Counted from the first letter of the stretch, positions 51,182 to 61,284 are shown. The stretch is 64,000 nucleotides of DNA from an uncultured Clostridia bacterium (GCA_947624285.1 CANQJS010000004.1:97069-161068), one strand, 5' to 3'. A program made the numbers and translations. The notes: generated by a model from the letters alone, not told the origin.

Positions 51182-52396
51182 CTATTCCTCACGCATTCCG
51201 TCAAAATAGCCCTTATATTTAATGCTGTATTTCCCTTTCGGAAACAGAAATTCATACAAATCTATAAAATAATCGTCCGTCATACTCGCGATATAATCTA
51301 CCGCTATCAGATACTTGTCCTCCTCAACATACGGCTTGGCGCGCTTGAGCTTTTCAACCTTATTTATATGATGCCTGTAAACGGTTGAATTACGGTCTCC
51401 CCTTTCGATATCGGAAACGATTTTGCCGTATATCTCATACATCATAGGCTTTATGGACTCGTCATATTGTTTTTTTACCTCATCGTTCATGTAAATCAAC
51501 TCATTGTTGCGCTTTTTAATTTTCGCGAGAGCCTTAAAATGCTCCTCATCAAGCGAAATATAATTTTTGCCATAGCTGTTTTCGATGAGATTTACAACAA
51601 GATTATTGATGATCTCGGTATTCACTTTCCCTACCTTTGTATCCTCAAACTCAAAATCGGGCTCTATTATCTTAGCCTTGACAGCGTCCTGCCTGTCCTT
51701 TCCCAAATACGCTATCATATCGCATATTCTGACGACGCACCCCTCAAGCGTTGACGGCATAAGCGATTTATTATGCTCAATATCAAGATAGCATTTCTCC
51801 GTTTCATCATCGAATTGCTTGAAGCTGTCCATAGCCCTCGGGGTATATTCTTTGCATTCAAATTCACCGTTGTGGCTTATAATGCCGTTTAGCGTCTGCA
51901 AAGAAAGATTAAGCGGATAGATCGTATCAAGCACCCTCGCGGAGTGGATATTATGCGTAAAACGCCTGCCAGTTTTTTCCCTGTATATCTCGTCGAGTAT
52001 CGCTTCTCCTGCGTGCCCGAACGGGGTGTGACCTATATCGTGACCGAGAGCGATTGCCTCTATAAGGTCAAGATTGAGCCCGAGAACAGCGCCTATATTC
52101 CGCGCTATATGCGAAACAAGCTGCACATGGATGGCGCGGTGGCTTATATCATCGTTTTTATAAAAAGAAAACACCTGCGTTTTATCCTGATACCTGTTAT
52201 AAAACGGGCAGTTGATTATCCTTTCTATATCTATTGCCATCTCACTTCGCCAAACGGTCGCTTTCACCGTTTCACGGTTTCTGCGTATTACATTCTTTTC
52301 GTCAAAGGCAAGCCCGCGGTCAACATTCTTCCGCCTGTCGTTCTCAATTTTCTCAAGCAGTTCGTCGCTTAGCTTTTCATATATTTTTTTTGCCAT
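51182..52396 (-). CDS. dgt: dGTPase-like HD-domain triphosphohydrolase
   Basis: A 404-residue HD-family enzyme that releases triphosphate from dNTPs. The metal-binding motif ALGHDIGHTPFGHAGE is intact, preceded by the VFSFYKNDDISHRAIH region and followed by HNIHSARVLD and the CDMIAYLGKD block. It probably controls dNTP pools; some relatives limit phage replication. The ATG at 52396 has no close ribosome binding site; the only purine-rich stretch is the GAGGGGAG of the repeated palindromic motif, 15 bases upstream. Confidence 0.9.
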   Translation of the reverse strand: MAKKIYEKLSDELLEKIENDRRKNVDRGLAFDEKNVIRRNRETVKATVWRSEMAIDIERIINCPFYNRYQDKTQVFSFYKNDDISHRAIHVQLVSHIARNIGAVLGLNLDLIEAIALGHDIGHTPFGHAGEAILDEIYREKTGRRFTHNIHSARVLDTIYPLNLSLQTLNGIISHNGEFECKEYTPRAMDSFKQFDDETEKCYLDIEHNKSLMPSTLEGCVVRICDMIAYLGKDRQDAVKAKIIEPDFEFEDTKVGKVNTEIINNLVVNLIENSYGKNYISLDEEHFKALAKIKKRNNELIYMNDEVKKQYDESIKPMMYEIYGKIVSDIERGDRNSTVYRHHINKVEKLKRAKPYVEEDKYLIAVDYIASMTDDYFIDLYEFLFPKGKYSIKYKGYFDGMREE

Positions 52397-52406
52397 AATT
52401 TATTTA

Positions 52407-52425
52407 TCAACTCCCCTCAGCTATA
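52407..52425 (-). repeat. Half copy of the 43-bp palindromic element before dgt
   Basis: Minus-strand TATAGCTGAGGGGAGTTGA is identical to the left 19 bases of the full copy at 21209. It lies immediately upstream of dgt. Confidence 0.7.
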
Positions 52426-52540
52426 ATAATACCGCATTTTAATTGCAAAGAAAAGTTAATAAGTCAAAAAAATCGGTTTTTCTTGCTTTAAGGCGGCGGA
52501 TATTATAAAATATAATTAAAGTAAAGAAAAGGGGTAATTT

Positions 52541-53800
52541 ATGAAAAAACCGAATAGGGCTTTAGCCCTGATACTCAGCCTTACGGCTTTATTTTCGGCG
52601 CTTTTGCCGACCGCGGCATTTTCTGCCGAAAGAAAGGAAGATAATAAATCTGTGCAGCTCCAATTCAATGAAAACGGCGAATTTAAAATTCTTGCCGTCG
52701 CGGACCCTCAGGATACAGACACGCCTCAAAAGGAAACAATAGAAGTTATCGAAAAGGCTCTTGACGCGTCAAAGCCCGATCTTGTTATTTTCCTTGGAGA
52801 CAATATCGCCGGCTGGTGGCGCGGTGTAGACAGGGAAAAAACGACCGCCGCCATACGCAAAGTAATTGAGCCTGTTGACTCACGGGGTGTTCCGTTCGCG
52901 ATAGTTTTCGGAAATCACGACCACGAGGGGCTGACCGATGAAAACAACAAAATGACAGAGGAAGAGGCAAAGGAATTTCAGCTTGCCGTGTATCGGGAGT
53001 ACCCGACCTGCCTTGCAATTGAAGGCGAGGAGATGACGGGCTGCTGCAATTACAATCTGCTCATCAAGGACAAAAGCGGCAAAAACGATGTTTTTAACCT
53101 TTGGCTTATGGATTCAAATCCCTATGCCGCCGAAGGCGGTTACGGCTATGTTCAGCCCGACCAGACGGCGTGGTACATAAAAACCTCAAACGAGCTCAGG
53201 AAAGCAAACGGCAATAAGCCTCTGCCCTCTCTGCTTTTTCAGCATATCTGCGTGCCCGAGGTTTATGAACTTGCCGATGAATCAATATCATACAAGGCGG
53301 GCTATGTAAAAGGCGGAAGCGCGCTTTTCCCCAATTATTACAAGGCTTCGGATAAGGTAATTGAGGGCGCTTTCAACGAAGGTCCTTGCCCTGCCGACAT
53401 TGCGCACAATCAGTTTGAAACATGGAAACAGCAGGGCGATATAATCGGCGCATTTTTCGGCCACGACCATGTAAATGATTTTCTCGGCGAGGTGGACGGA
53501 ATATGGCTCTGCGCCGTTCCCGCGGCGGGATATTACAGCTACGGAAACAACCACGGCGTTAGAACTATAACTCTGCACGAGGATGATTTAACAAGGTTTG
53601 ACACCGAGCTGATGTATGCCGACGAGCTGCTCGGAAGAAAGGTGACTCCCGCATACAAAAACAACCACGGTTATTATGAATACACTCACAAATTCATTCC
53701 AGCCGTTGCGGGCGTTGCCGCGGCGGTTGCGGTTGCGGCGGCAGGAATATGCGTTGCCGTTGCCGTAAGAAGAAAAAAGAAAGGCAAAAGCGCCAAATAA
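52541..53800 (+). CDS. Membrane-anchored secreted metallophosphoesterase
   Basis: A 419-residue calcineurin-like phosphoesterase with a signal peptide (ends near TAAFSAERK) and a C-terminal membrane helix followed by a basic tail (VRRKKKGKSAK), so it faces outside. Metal motifs are VADPQD (the usual His replaced by Gln), FLGDNIAG, FGNHDHEG, FQHI and FFGHDH. The replaced His in motif I is a real deviation also found in purple-acid-phosphatase-like relatives. The substrate is unknown; phosphate release from external organophosphates is likely. A DUF2804 gene follows by 14 bases. Confidence 0.88.
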   Translation: MKKPNRALALILSLTALFSALLPTAAFSAERKEDNKSVQLQFNENGEFKILAVADPQDTDTPQKETIEVIEKALDASKPDLVIFLGDNIAGWWRGVDREKTTAAIRKVIEPVDSRGVPFAIVFGNHDHEGLTDENNKMTEEEAKEFQLAVYREYPTCLAIEGEEMTGCCNYNLLIKDKSGKNDVFNLWLMDSNPYAAEGGYGYVQPDQTAWYIKTSNELRKANGNKPLPSLLFQHICVPEVYELADESISYKAGYVKGGSALFPNYYKASDKVIEGAFNEGPCPADIAHNQFETWKQQGDIIGAFFGHDHVNDFLGEVDGIWLCAVPAAGYYSYGNNHGVRTITLHEDDLTRFDTELMYADELLGRKVTPAYKNNHGYYEYTHKFIPAVAGVAAAVAVAAAGICVAVAVRRKKKGKSAK

Positions 53801-53814
53801 CGAAAGGAGAAAAA

Positions 53815-54849
53815 ATGGGCATTCAAAACGAGATAAAGAAACCTCAGCCGCTTCTCAATAAGGACGGCAGTCTGCAAAATCCGGGCTGGTGCAGGCACAA
53901 TTTATACGAATACAATCGAGAATTTATAGGCGCGCCGATTATGCGCCTGAAAGAATGGGATTTTTATCAGGTGAGCAACGGCAGGCAGATGGTGCAGATA
54001 AACTTTTTCAACATTTCGCTTGCCTCCAGCGCCACTTTCGGCTTCGTTGATTTGAAAACGGGCAGAAAATTCGACACTATGGCGCTTGAACTTTGCACGC
54101 CGCACAAAAACCGTATGAACAGAAACGGCGACTCGCCCAACAGCTTTACTTACACAAAGGGCGGCACGACGATTTCATTTGATATGAGAGAAGAAAGCGG
54201 CACGATAAGATTTACAGGAAAATGCAAGGGCAAGCCGCTTGAGGCGAAATTCGATTTTACAAGGCTTAAAAATCACGAGAGCATCACCATCGCCACACCG
54301 TTTGAGCAAAAGGGGCGGTTTTTCTACACAAACAAGATAAACTGCCTGAACACAGAAGGCTTTGTGCAATTCGGCGACGAGCGCTTTGAGTTTTCAAAAG
54401 AGGACAGCTTTACCGTTCTTGACTGGGGGCGCGGCGTTTGGCCCCACAGCAATATGTGGTATTGGGCGAACGGCAGCACATTTCTCAACGGAAAACGGTT
54501 TGGCTTTGAGCTGACTTGGGGCTTCGGCAATACCGATAACGCCACCGAGACCGCGCTTTTTTACGACGGCGTATGCCACAAGATAGGCGAAGTGTATCTT
54601 GAAAACGACCCCGAAGTCGGCGGAGCGTGGATGAAGCCATGGCATTTCAAGGATAAAGAGGGCAGGCTCGACCTTGTTATGACGCCGTTTTTTGACAATT
54701 ACAGCAATATGATGCCGCTTAATCTCGTTGGAATGAACACGCATCAGGTGCACGGGCTGTTCAACGGTACCGTTACACTTGACGACGGCACCGCTCTTGA
54801 AATAAAGGATATGTACGCATTCTGCGAAAAGGTGTATAACAAGTGGTAA
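53815..54849 (+). CDS. DUF2804 family protein
   Basis: A 344-residue protein of the DUF2804 family, recognised from the N-terminal KPQPLLNKDGSLQNPGWCRH and internal DWGRGVWPHSNMWYWANGS. The family has a lipocalin/tocopherol-cyclase-like beta structure and no assigned reaction. No signal peptide or membrane helix is seen. The ATG at 53815 follows CGAAAGGAG; longer frames would overlap the phosphoesterase. Probably co-transcribed with that gene. Confidence 0.85.
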   Translation: MGIQNEIKKPQPLLNKDGSLQNPGWCRHNLYEYNREFIGAPIMRLKEWDFYQVSNGRQMVQINFFNISLASSATFGFVDLKTGRKFDTMALELCTPHKNRMNRNGDSPNSFTYTKGGTTISFDMREESGTIRFTGKCKGKPLEAKFDFTRLKNHESITIATPFEQKGRFFYTNKINCLNTEGFVQFGDERFEFSKEDSFTVLDWGRGVWPHSNMWYWANGSTFLNGKRFGFELTWGFGNTDNATETALFYDGVCHKIGEVYLENDPEVGGAWMKPWHFKDKEGRLDLVMTPFFDNYSNMMPLNLVGMNTHQVHGLFNGTVTLDDGTALEIKDMYAFCEKVYNKW

Positions 54850-54885
54850 AAACGGCGAGACAAAAGGCTGAATAAATAAACAACG

Positions 54886-54913
54886 GCGCGGGCTTTGAAA
54901 ACAGAGCCCGCGC
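54886..54913. terminator. Terminator between DUF2804 and beta-glucosidase genes
   Basis: GCGCGGGCTTTG/CAGAGCCCGCGC hairpin between convergent genes; T tracts on either side are interrupted. Confidence 0.6.
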
Positions 54914-54938
54914 AGCATTTAGATTATTTATTGTTTAT

Positions 54939-57407
54939 TCAGATTTTGATTTCCCTGTCCATAGCGGGGCTGTCCATAACGAATTTAAGCACATTTTTGG
55001 CGCAATATTGCATTTCGCCGAGAGTTATACCGTTCGGCGACGAGTAGGTTTTAAGTAGCGTTCCGTCGCTTTTTTTCTTGCCGACGCGCTTGCCGCCGGG
55101 CATAAGCACATCGACACAGCCCCTTACACGGTAGGCGTTATCACGGAGATTTGGAAATTCCGGACTCTTTATATACTGCATCCACCAATCGGTCATAATA
55201 CAGCCCTCAAAGCCCCACTCGCCTCTTAAAATCCTTCTGCAAAGCTCGTAATTATAATGGCTGTAAACGCCGTTTACCATATTGTAGGAGGTCATTATGG
55301 ATTTAGGCTTTGCCTCTTTTACGCATATTTCAAAGCCTTTGAGATATATTTCTCTCAAAGCCCGCTCCGAAAGGCGCGAATCGTTTTTATTGCGCCTGAA
55401 TTCCTGATTGTTGCAGGCAAAATGCTTGGGGCAGGCTGAAACTCCCGTTTTCTGAAGCCCCTTTACCGCCGCCGCGGCGATTTTTCCCGTAAGAAGCGGA
55501 TCTTCCGAATAATATTCAAAATTCCTGCCGCAAAGCGGATTTCTGTGGATATTCATTCCGGGCGCAAGCAGAACATCGGAGCCTTTTTCAAGCATTTCCT
55601 TGCCGACCGCCTCGTATAGCTCCTCCACAAGCGCGGTATCAAAGGTGCAGGCAAGCAGAGTGCCGATAGGTATAAGCGAACAACACGCCTGAAGCCTTAT
55701 GCCCGAAGGTCCGTCAGTAGTGGTGACGGCGGCGACGCCCTTTTCACGCAGAGACGGCAAAACTCCGCCTATCGTTCCCGCGTTACCGGCAACGCCGAGC
55801 GGGCTGTTCATGGTATAGTCTCCCCTGCTTATCGCCTCAAGCTCCTCAAGGTCAAGCTGCGCAACGAAATCATCGAGGCTTACCTCGCCAGATTTCACCT
55901 GCGCCAAAGTGAGACCCATATCGCCTGTGTAAGTGATTTCTTTCGGCAGATTGTCAAGTATGATTTTTTTCAAATCATACCGAGCAACAGCGACGGTCTC
56001 TTCGGCAAGCAGTCTTTTCCCGTCTTTTTCAACAGCCTTATATACGGAAAACGCCTGTTTCGGAGCGGCAGTCTGCTCCAAACTCTCCAAAACCTCGGTA
56101 TCTTCAATTTCAACGCTGTGAACGAGCTCGGCGTCCCTTACATTTTTGCCCAGATAAAATCCGTAGATCCCCTTTTCCGTAACATAGGCGGATCTATTGC
56201 CCGTAACGCCGGAATCGTCATAAGAGGCAAGCTGTGCTTTGGAAACAAACAGCGTAAGCGTCTGCTCCCCGTTCGGGGAAAGCTCATCGGTTTTGGCAAA
56301 GGCGGCGAGCACGCGGGAGGGATTTCCCATAACGCCGCACGGCTTTTCGATATATAACTGAACGACCTCTTTGCCGCTGAAGCGTTCGCCCGTATTCTTC
56401 ACGGCGACCGTGAATGTGTATCCGCTCTCGTTTTCGCTGACGCCGTTGCAATTCACGGAAAAATCGGTGTAGGAAAGCCCGTAGCCGAACGGATAAAGCA
56501 CCGTTTCGGGCTTGAAGGTCTCAAACCAACGGTAGCCGACATAAATATCCTCTTTATATATATTGTAATTTCTGCCGCCGAAATTTTCAGCGCCGGGGTA
56601 ATCCTCATAATGGCGGGCGACTGTATCGGTGAGCCTGCCGCTTGGGTTAACTGCGCCGGAAAGCAGATCGGCAACGGCGTTTCCGCTTTCCATTCCGCCC
56701 TGCCAAACGATCATTGCCGCGCCTATTTTTTCTCCGTACTCCTCTATAAAGCTGAGATCCATTATGCAGCCGATATTCAGCAGCACAACTGTTTTCTCAA
56801 AGCATTCGGTGACGAGGGAGAGCATTTTTCTCTCCTCATCGTTCAGGTAAAAGCTTCCCTTTTCGAGAGTATTTTCCCTATCCTCGCCCGATGACCTGCC
56901 GATGCAGACTACGGCGCAGTCGGAGGCTTTGGCGGCGTTTTCAACCGTTTCCCTGTCAAGCGGCATTTCGGGGCAGCACCTCGGCCAATGACCCCAAAAG
57001 CCGTGATCCATGGGATTTTTTTCGTTATAATCCTCATAGATTTTCAAAAGCTCTTCGTTTATTTTCAGCCCGTCGCAGTTTTTTATGCCCTCAACGGGAC
57101 TTACCGCATAGGGGTTGTTAACATCGCCGCCGGAGCCGTAGCCCGTATAAAACCATTCAAGCTGATTTCTGCCGAAAAGAGAGACGGCAGCGCCCTTTTC
57201 AAGCGGCAGTATGCTTTCGTTTTTAAGCAGCACAGCGCCCTGCGCCGCGATTTTACGCAGTAGCGCGGGCATTCCCTCAGTGACCGTTTTTTCCTCGCCG
57301 AGCCTTGCCGTGTCCTCCTGAGAAAGACCGGAGGACATTGTTACAAACTTTGTTACGGCGTCCACTATTTTCGTTTTACCGTTTACGATTATTTTCTTTA
57401 AAGACAT
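54939..57407 (-). CDS. GH3 beta-glucosidase with reversed domain order
   Basis: An 822-residue enzyme. The alpha/beta sandwich domain comes first (AAQGAVLLKNESILPL near 57 and SGEDRENTLEKGSF), then a fibronectin-like domain (about 310-400). The TIM-barrel follows with TTDGPSGIRLQACC, KHFACNNQE and the nucleophile Asp in CIMTDWWMQ near 738. Most GH3 enzymes have the barrel first; the reversed order is known from rumen Ruminococcus and Butyrivibrio enzymes. No signal peptide. The ATG at 57407 follows AGGGG; a GTG at 57416 is a weaker choice. Confidence 0.92.
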   Translation of the reverse strand: MSLKKIIVNGKTKIVDAVTKFVTMSSGLSQEDTARLGEEKTVTEGMPALLRKIAAQGAVLLKNESILPLEKGAAVSLFGRNQLEWFYTGYGSGGDVNNPYAVSPVEGIKNCDGLKINEELLKIYEDYNEKNPMDHGFWGHWPRCCPEMPLDRETVENAAKASDCAVVCIGRSSGEDRENTLEKGSFYLNDEERKMLSLVTECFEKTVVLLNIGCIMDLSFIEEYGEKIGAAMIVWQGGMESGNAVADLLSGAVNPSGRLTDTVARHYEDYPGAENFGGRNYNIYKEDIYVGYRWFETFKPETVLYPFGYGLSYTDFSVNCNGVSENESGYTFTVAVKNTGERFSGKEVVQLYIEKPCGVMGNPSRVLAAFAKTDELSPNGEQTLTLFVSKAQLASYDDSGVTGNRSAYVTEKGIYGFYLGKNVRDAELVHSVEIEDTEVLESLEQTAAPKQAFSVYKAVEKDGKRLLAEETVAVARYDLKKIILDNLPKEITYTGDMGLTLAQVKSGEVSLDDFVAQLDLEELEAISRGDYTMNSPLGVAGNAGTIGGVLPSLREKGVAAVTTTDGPSGIRLQACCSLIPIGTLLACTFDTALVEELYEAVGKEMLEKGSDVLLAPGMNIHRNPLCGRNFEYYSEDPLLTGKIAAAAVKGLQKTGVSACPKHFACNNQEFRRNKNDSRLSERALREIYLKGFEICVKEAKPKSIMTSYNMVNGVYSHYNYELCRRILRGEWGFEGCIMTDWWMQYIKSPEFPNLRDNAYRVRGCVDVLMPGGKRVGKKKSDGTLLKTYSSPNGITLGEMQYCAKNVLKFVMDSPAMDREIKI

Positions 57408-57483
57408 AAATTTCACCCCTATTTTAGTTGTTTATCGTTTTTCGCATAATTGCGATTAGTAACATCGGTTTTTCCAAGCGCGC

Positions 57484-59382
57484 CTACTTGAGAAAGTCCT
57501 CAAACGAAGCGTCGGAGGGCATACGCCAATCGCCTCTCGGTGACAGTGAAACGGAGCCGACCTTCGGGGAATCGGGAATACAGCTTCGCTTGAACTGGCT
57601 GATGAAAAAGCGCTTTATAAATACCTCAAGCCATTTTTCGATTTCATCGTCGCCGTACTTATCTCCAAAAGCCTTTTTTGCGAGAAACGCCAGCTTGCTC
57701 TTATCAAAGCCGAAGCGCACGAAATGATAAAGGAAGAAATCGTGGAGCTCGTACGGACCTATATTCTCCTCCGTTTTCTGAGCTATCTCGCCGTTTTTAT
57801 CGGGCGGAAGAAGCTCCGGCGAAACGGGAGTGTCAAGTATATCATAAAGTATGGCGGCTGTTTTTTCATCGCTTACGCCGGCGGCATATTCAACGAGATA
57901 ACGCACAAGCGTTTTGGGAACTGACGCGTTTACGCCGTACATACTCATATGGTCGCCGTTGTAGGTGCACCAGCCCATTGCAAGCTCGCTGAGGTCACCC
58001 GTGCCGACAAGAAGCTTTGAATGCTTGTTTGCCAAATCAAAAAGTATCTGGGTGCGCTCCCTCGCCTGCGTGTTTTCATATGTTATATCCTTGTTTGAGG
58101 GGTCGTGCTCAATATCCTTCATATGAAGAATGCAGGCTTCTTTTATGCTTATTTCCTTAACGGTAACGCCGAGGCTCTCCATAAGAGAGACGGCGTTATT
58201 ATATGTTCTGCCCGTTGTGCCGAAGCCCGGCAGGGTAACGCCGAGTATATCGGAATTTTTCTTGCCCAGAAGCCGCATTGCCTCAACGCTAACGAGCAGG
58301 GCGAGGGTGGAATCGAGCCCGCCCGAAATACCTATGACCGTGCCGGTAGAGCCGATATGCTCCAAACGCTTTGCAAGCCCCGCCGCCTGAATGGAGAAGA
58401 TCTCTTTGCACCTTTCGCGGCGTTTTTCATCGTTTGCGGGCACGAACGGGTGCGGATCGACAAAGCGGTACTTCAAATCATTCTCATTGTTTTTTATGCG
58501 GCAATCCACGGTTTGAGCGGCGCAGGGCGAATTTTCAAACGAAGTATTGCTTCTGCGCAGAGCGTTGAGCTTTTCAATATCCACATCGGCAAATGTAACG
58601 ACCGTTTCCCTGCAAAAACGCTCGCCCTCACCTATTATCGCGCCGTTTTCCGCCACCGCCGTAGCTCCGCTGAAAACAAGATCGGTAGTGCTTTCGTGAA
58701 CGGACGCGCCCGCGTAAATATATGCGCTTACGCAACGAGCGGACTGACCGGCTATCAGCTCCCTGCGGTATTGCGCCTTTGAAACATATTCATCGCTTGC
58801 CGATAAATTTGCTATTATATTAGCGCCCTGCAAGGCAAGGCTTCCGCTCGGCGGATTAGGCACCCAAAGATCCTCGCAAAGCTCTATTCCGAGAACTGCT
58901 CCGCCGCCGAGATCGAAAAGCCGGCTTCCGATTTTTATTTCTTCTCCGCAAAGCGTTACGGCGCGAGGCTCGGAAAAATACTTGCCCGATGCAAACCAGC
59001 GTTTTTCGTAAAATTCATTATAATTGGCGATATGGGTTTTGGGAACTGCGCCCATAATTTTGCCGTCAAACGCAACAACGGCGCAGTTATAAAGGCTGTT
59101 TCTGTATTCAACAGGCATACCGACAACAACGGCGATATTCTTACCCTTTGTGTGGGAAACAATGCCGCCGAGCGCCTTTTTCGCCGCGTTTTGCAATGAG
59201 CTTGTAAAGAAAAGGTCGGCGCAGGTGTAGCCCGTTATTGAAAGCTCGGGGGTCACAAGCAGCCTTGCGCCCGCATTAAAGGCTGTGTCTATCGCCTTTT
59301 TTATTTCCTCGCAGTTATAGCACGGGTCGGCAACCTTCAGCTTCAAAGAAGCCGCCGCCGTTCTGAAAAAACCGTAATTCAT
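57484..59382 (-). CDS. nadE: Glutamine-dependent NAD+ synthetase
   Basis: A 632-residue two-domain enzyme. The N-terminal nitrilase-like glutaminase has its Glu in TPELSITGYT, Lys in AVPKTHIANYNEFYEKRWF and Cys in GIELCEDLW. The C-terminal synthetase has the ATP-pyrophosphatase loop GISGGLDSTLALLV and the GTGDLSELAMGWCTYNGDHM block. It amidates deamido-NAD+ with ammonia from glutamine. The ATG at 59382 follows AAGGTG. Confidence 0.96.
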   Translation of the reverse strand: MNYGFFRTAAASLKLKVADPCYNCEEIKKAIDTAFNAGARLLVTPELSITGYTCADLFFTSSLQNAAKKALGGIVSHTKGKNIAVVVGMPVEYRNSLYNCAVVAFDGKIMGAVPKTHIANYNEFYEKRWFASGKYFSEPRAVTLCGEEIKIGSRLFDLGGGAVLGIELCEDLWVPNPPSGSLALQGANIIANLSASDEYVSKAQYRRELIAGQSARCVSAYIYAGASVHESTTDLVFSGATAVAENGAIIGEGERFCRETVVTFADVDIEKLNALRRSNTSFENSPCAAQTVDCRIKNNENDLKYRFVDPHPFVPANDEKRRERCKEIFSIQAAGLAKRLEHIGSTGTVIGISGGLDSTLALLVSVEAMRLLGKKNSDILGVTLPGFGTTGRTYNNAVSLMESLGVTVKEISIKEACILHMKDIEHDPSNKDITYENTQARERTQILFDLANKHSKLLVGTGDLSELAMGWCTYNGDHMSMYGVNASVPKTLVRYLVEYAAGVSDEKTAAILYDILDTPVSPELLPPDKNGEIAQKTEENIGPYELHDFFLYHFVRFGFDKSKLAFLAKKAFGDKYGDDEIEKWLEVFIKRFFISQFKRSCIPDSPKVGSVSLSPRGDWRMPSDASFEDFLK

Positions 59383-59525
59383 CAAATCACCTTGTTAAAA
59401 TTCCTGTAAAATGAAACAATATCCAATCAAAATCCATTATATCCCATATTTATTGCTAATGCAATATTGAAAATAGCGTTATAATATTATAGAATAAAAT
59501 CAGAAACGAAAAGGGAGAAGTTTAA

Positions 59526-60101
59526 ATGGACATCAATTCTTATATCAGCGAAGCGATTTTTGACGAAACGCCGAAATTCAAGGTATTTTACGAGCTTATC
59601 TGGGAACAGTTCAAGGAGGACGGCTTTGTTATCGTTGACGAGGACGGTTATGAGACGGACTGCGTATTTAAAGCGGTGGCTATGCAAAACCTTGTGGGCG
59701 AATTTGTCTATCGCCTGTATGACGAGGTAAATGAAACGGGGCTGGAGGATGTTATCGAATATCTCGGCAACCTCGGAATCGGCGAGGAGGATGTTTTGAG
59801 ATATTGCTCCGAAAATCCTGAAATAGAATCGGACGAAAACGACTATGAGCTCACGGTGAAAAACGCTCTTGACTATCAGACGGAAAAGGTTGCGGACAAA
59901 ATGCTTGAGGATTTTTCGGCGGATGATATTTTTGATTATCTCTTCACGGCAACATATGATTTTGAGCAGGATTTCACCTTTGAATTTGAGGATACGGACG
60001 AATTTCAGGCTTTTGTTGACGCAAATTCCGAAAAGCTTGACGAGTACAAAGAGGAATATCCCGCCGTTATGCGCTGGATAGAGGGCGGTATGGTCTGCTG
60101 A
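59526..60101 (+). CDS. Unknown acidic protein
   Basis: A 191-residue, highly acidic, mostly helical cytoplasmic protein (MDINSYISEAIFDETPKFKV ... AVMRWIEGGMVC). It has AAAAGGGAG as ribosome binding site and stands alone between nadE and a peptidase gene. The abundance of Asp and Glu with aromatic residues recalls nucleic-acid mimics, but no family is recognised and no function is proposed. Confidence 0.75.
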   Translation: MDINSYISEAIFDETPKFKVFYELIWEQFKEDGFVIVDEDGYETDCVFKAVAMQNLVGEFVYRLYDEVNETGLEDVIEYLGNLGIGEEDVLRYCSENPEIESDENDYELTVKNALDYQTEKVADKMLEDFSADDIFDYLFTATYDFEQDFTFEFEDTDEFQAFVDANSEKLDEYKEEYPAVMRWIEGGMVC

Positions 60102-60213
60102 ACGGATATAAGAAATTTGCTTAAATCAAATATCTCCTGTAAAGTTAATATACTTTACAGATGCTTATTGACTGTATATACTCATATTTTTTACAAAAAT
60201 GCGCGGTGATATT

Positions 60214-61284
60214 ATGAACAGAATACAAAAAGCCGTAAAATTGCTTAAAGACTTGAACGCCGACGCGCTGTTGCTTTTCAACGAAAGCAATATGCACTAT
60301 TTCTGCGGCTTTTCACCAAGCGAAGGCGTTGTTTTCATTCTGCAAAACGGCGATGCTCACCATATTGTTGATTCACGCTACACCGAGGCGGCGCTTGCCC
60401 ACTCCAAGGAAACGGGTTTATGCGTGACGGAGATAAACGGCGATTTTTCGGAGAAGATCGGCGAGCTTTGCAAGCAAAACGGCATAAAAACGATTGCGTT
60501 TGAGGACAAAACGATTTCTTTAATGCACTATAACCGCTATAAGCTCGCCGCGAATTGCGAATTTGTGGGCGCGAGCCGGCAGCTTATGAATATAAGAAAT
60601 ATAAAAGAACAAAAAGAGCTTGAGCTGATGGAGCGCGCAAACGCCATTGCCGAAAAAAGCCTCGCCGAGCTTATGAATTTCATCAAGGCGGGAAAGAGCG
60701 AAAGAGAGCTTAAAGCGTATTTTGAATATCTTATGCTTCAAAACGGCTCGGACGGAGTCAGCTTTGACACCATTTTGCTCACGGGCGCGCACACCTCTTA
60801 CCCCCACGGTGTTTCTGACGACAGGCTGATAAAAAACGGCGATTTTGTGCTTATAGATTTCGGAGCGACCTGCCGCGGCTACCATTCGGATATGACAAGG
60901 ACATTTGCCGTGGGCAGCGCCACGCAGGAAATGAGGGACGCATACGATTTGGTGCTCAAAGCCCAGCTTGCGGGCATAGCCGCCCTTGCGCCCGATGTTA
61001 AATGCGCCGATGTTTACAAGGCGGCTTACGATGTGCTTGAGGAAAAGCAGATGGGAAAATATTTCCGCCACAGTCTCGGGCACGGCTTGGGGCTTGATAT
61101 ACACGAGGGCTTCACCGCCTCGCCAAAGAGCGCGGACACCTTTGTTGAGGGCGTTGTAACTTCGATAGAGCCGGGTATATATATTCCCGATAAATTCGGG
61201 ATAAGAATCGAAGATGTGCTTATCGTTACCGAAAACGCAAGCAAGAATATCTCGACCTTTGATAAGGAGCTTATTGTGCTGTAA
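60214..61284 (+). CDS. M24 metallopeptidase, Xaa-Pro peptidase type
   Basis: A 356-residue enzyme with the creatinase/prolidase N-terminal domain (LLLFNESNMHYFCGFSPSEG) and the pita-bread catalytic domain. Metal ligands lie in LIDFGATCRGYHSDMTRTF (two Asp), SLGHGLGLDIHE (His), SIEPGIYI (Glu) and GIRIEDVL (Glu). It removes N-terminal residues before proline or splits Xaa-Pro dipeptides. The ATG at 60214 is chosen for its nearby GGTGATA site over a start five codons upstream. Confidence 0.92.
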   Translation: MNRIQKAVKLLKDLNADALLLFNESNMHYFCGFSPSEGVVFILQNGDAHHIVDSRYTEAALAHSKETGLCVTEINGDFSEKIGELCKQNGIKTIAFEDKTISLMHYNRYKLAANCEFVGASRQLMNIRNIKEQKELELMERANAIAEKSLAELMNFIKAGKSERELKAYFEYLMLQNGSDGVSFDTILLTGAHTSYPHGVSDDRLIKNGDFVLIDFGATCRGYHSDMTRTFAVGSATQEMRDAYDLVLKAQLAGIAALAPDVKCADVYKAAYDVLEEKQMGKYFRHSLGHGLGLDIHEGFTASPKSADTFVEGVVTSIEPGIYIPDKFGIRIEDVLIVTENASKNISTFDKELIVL

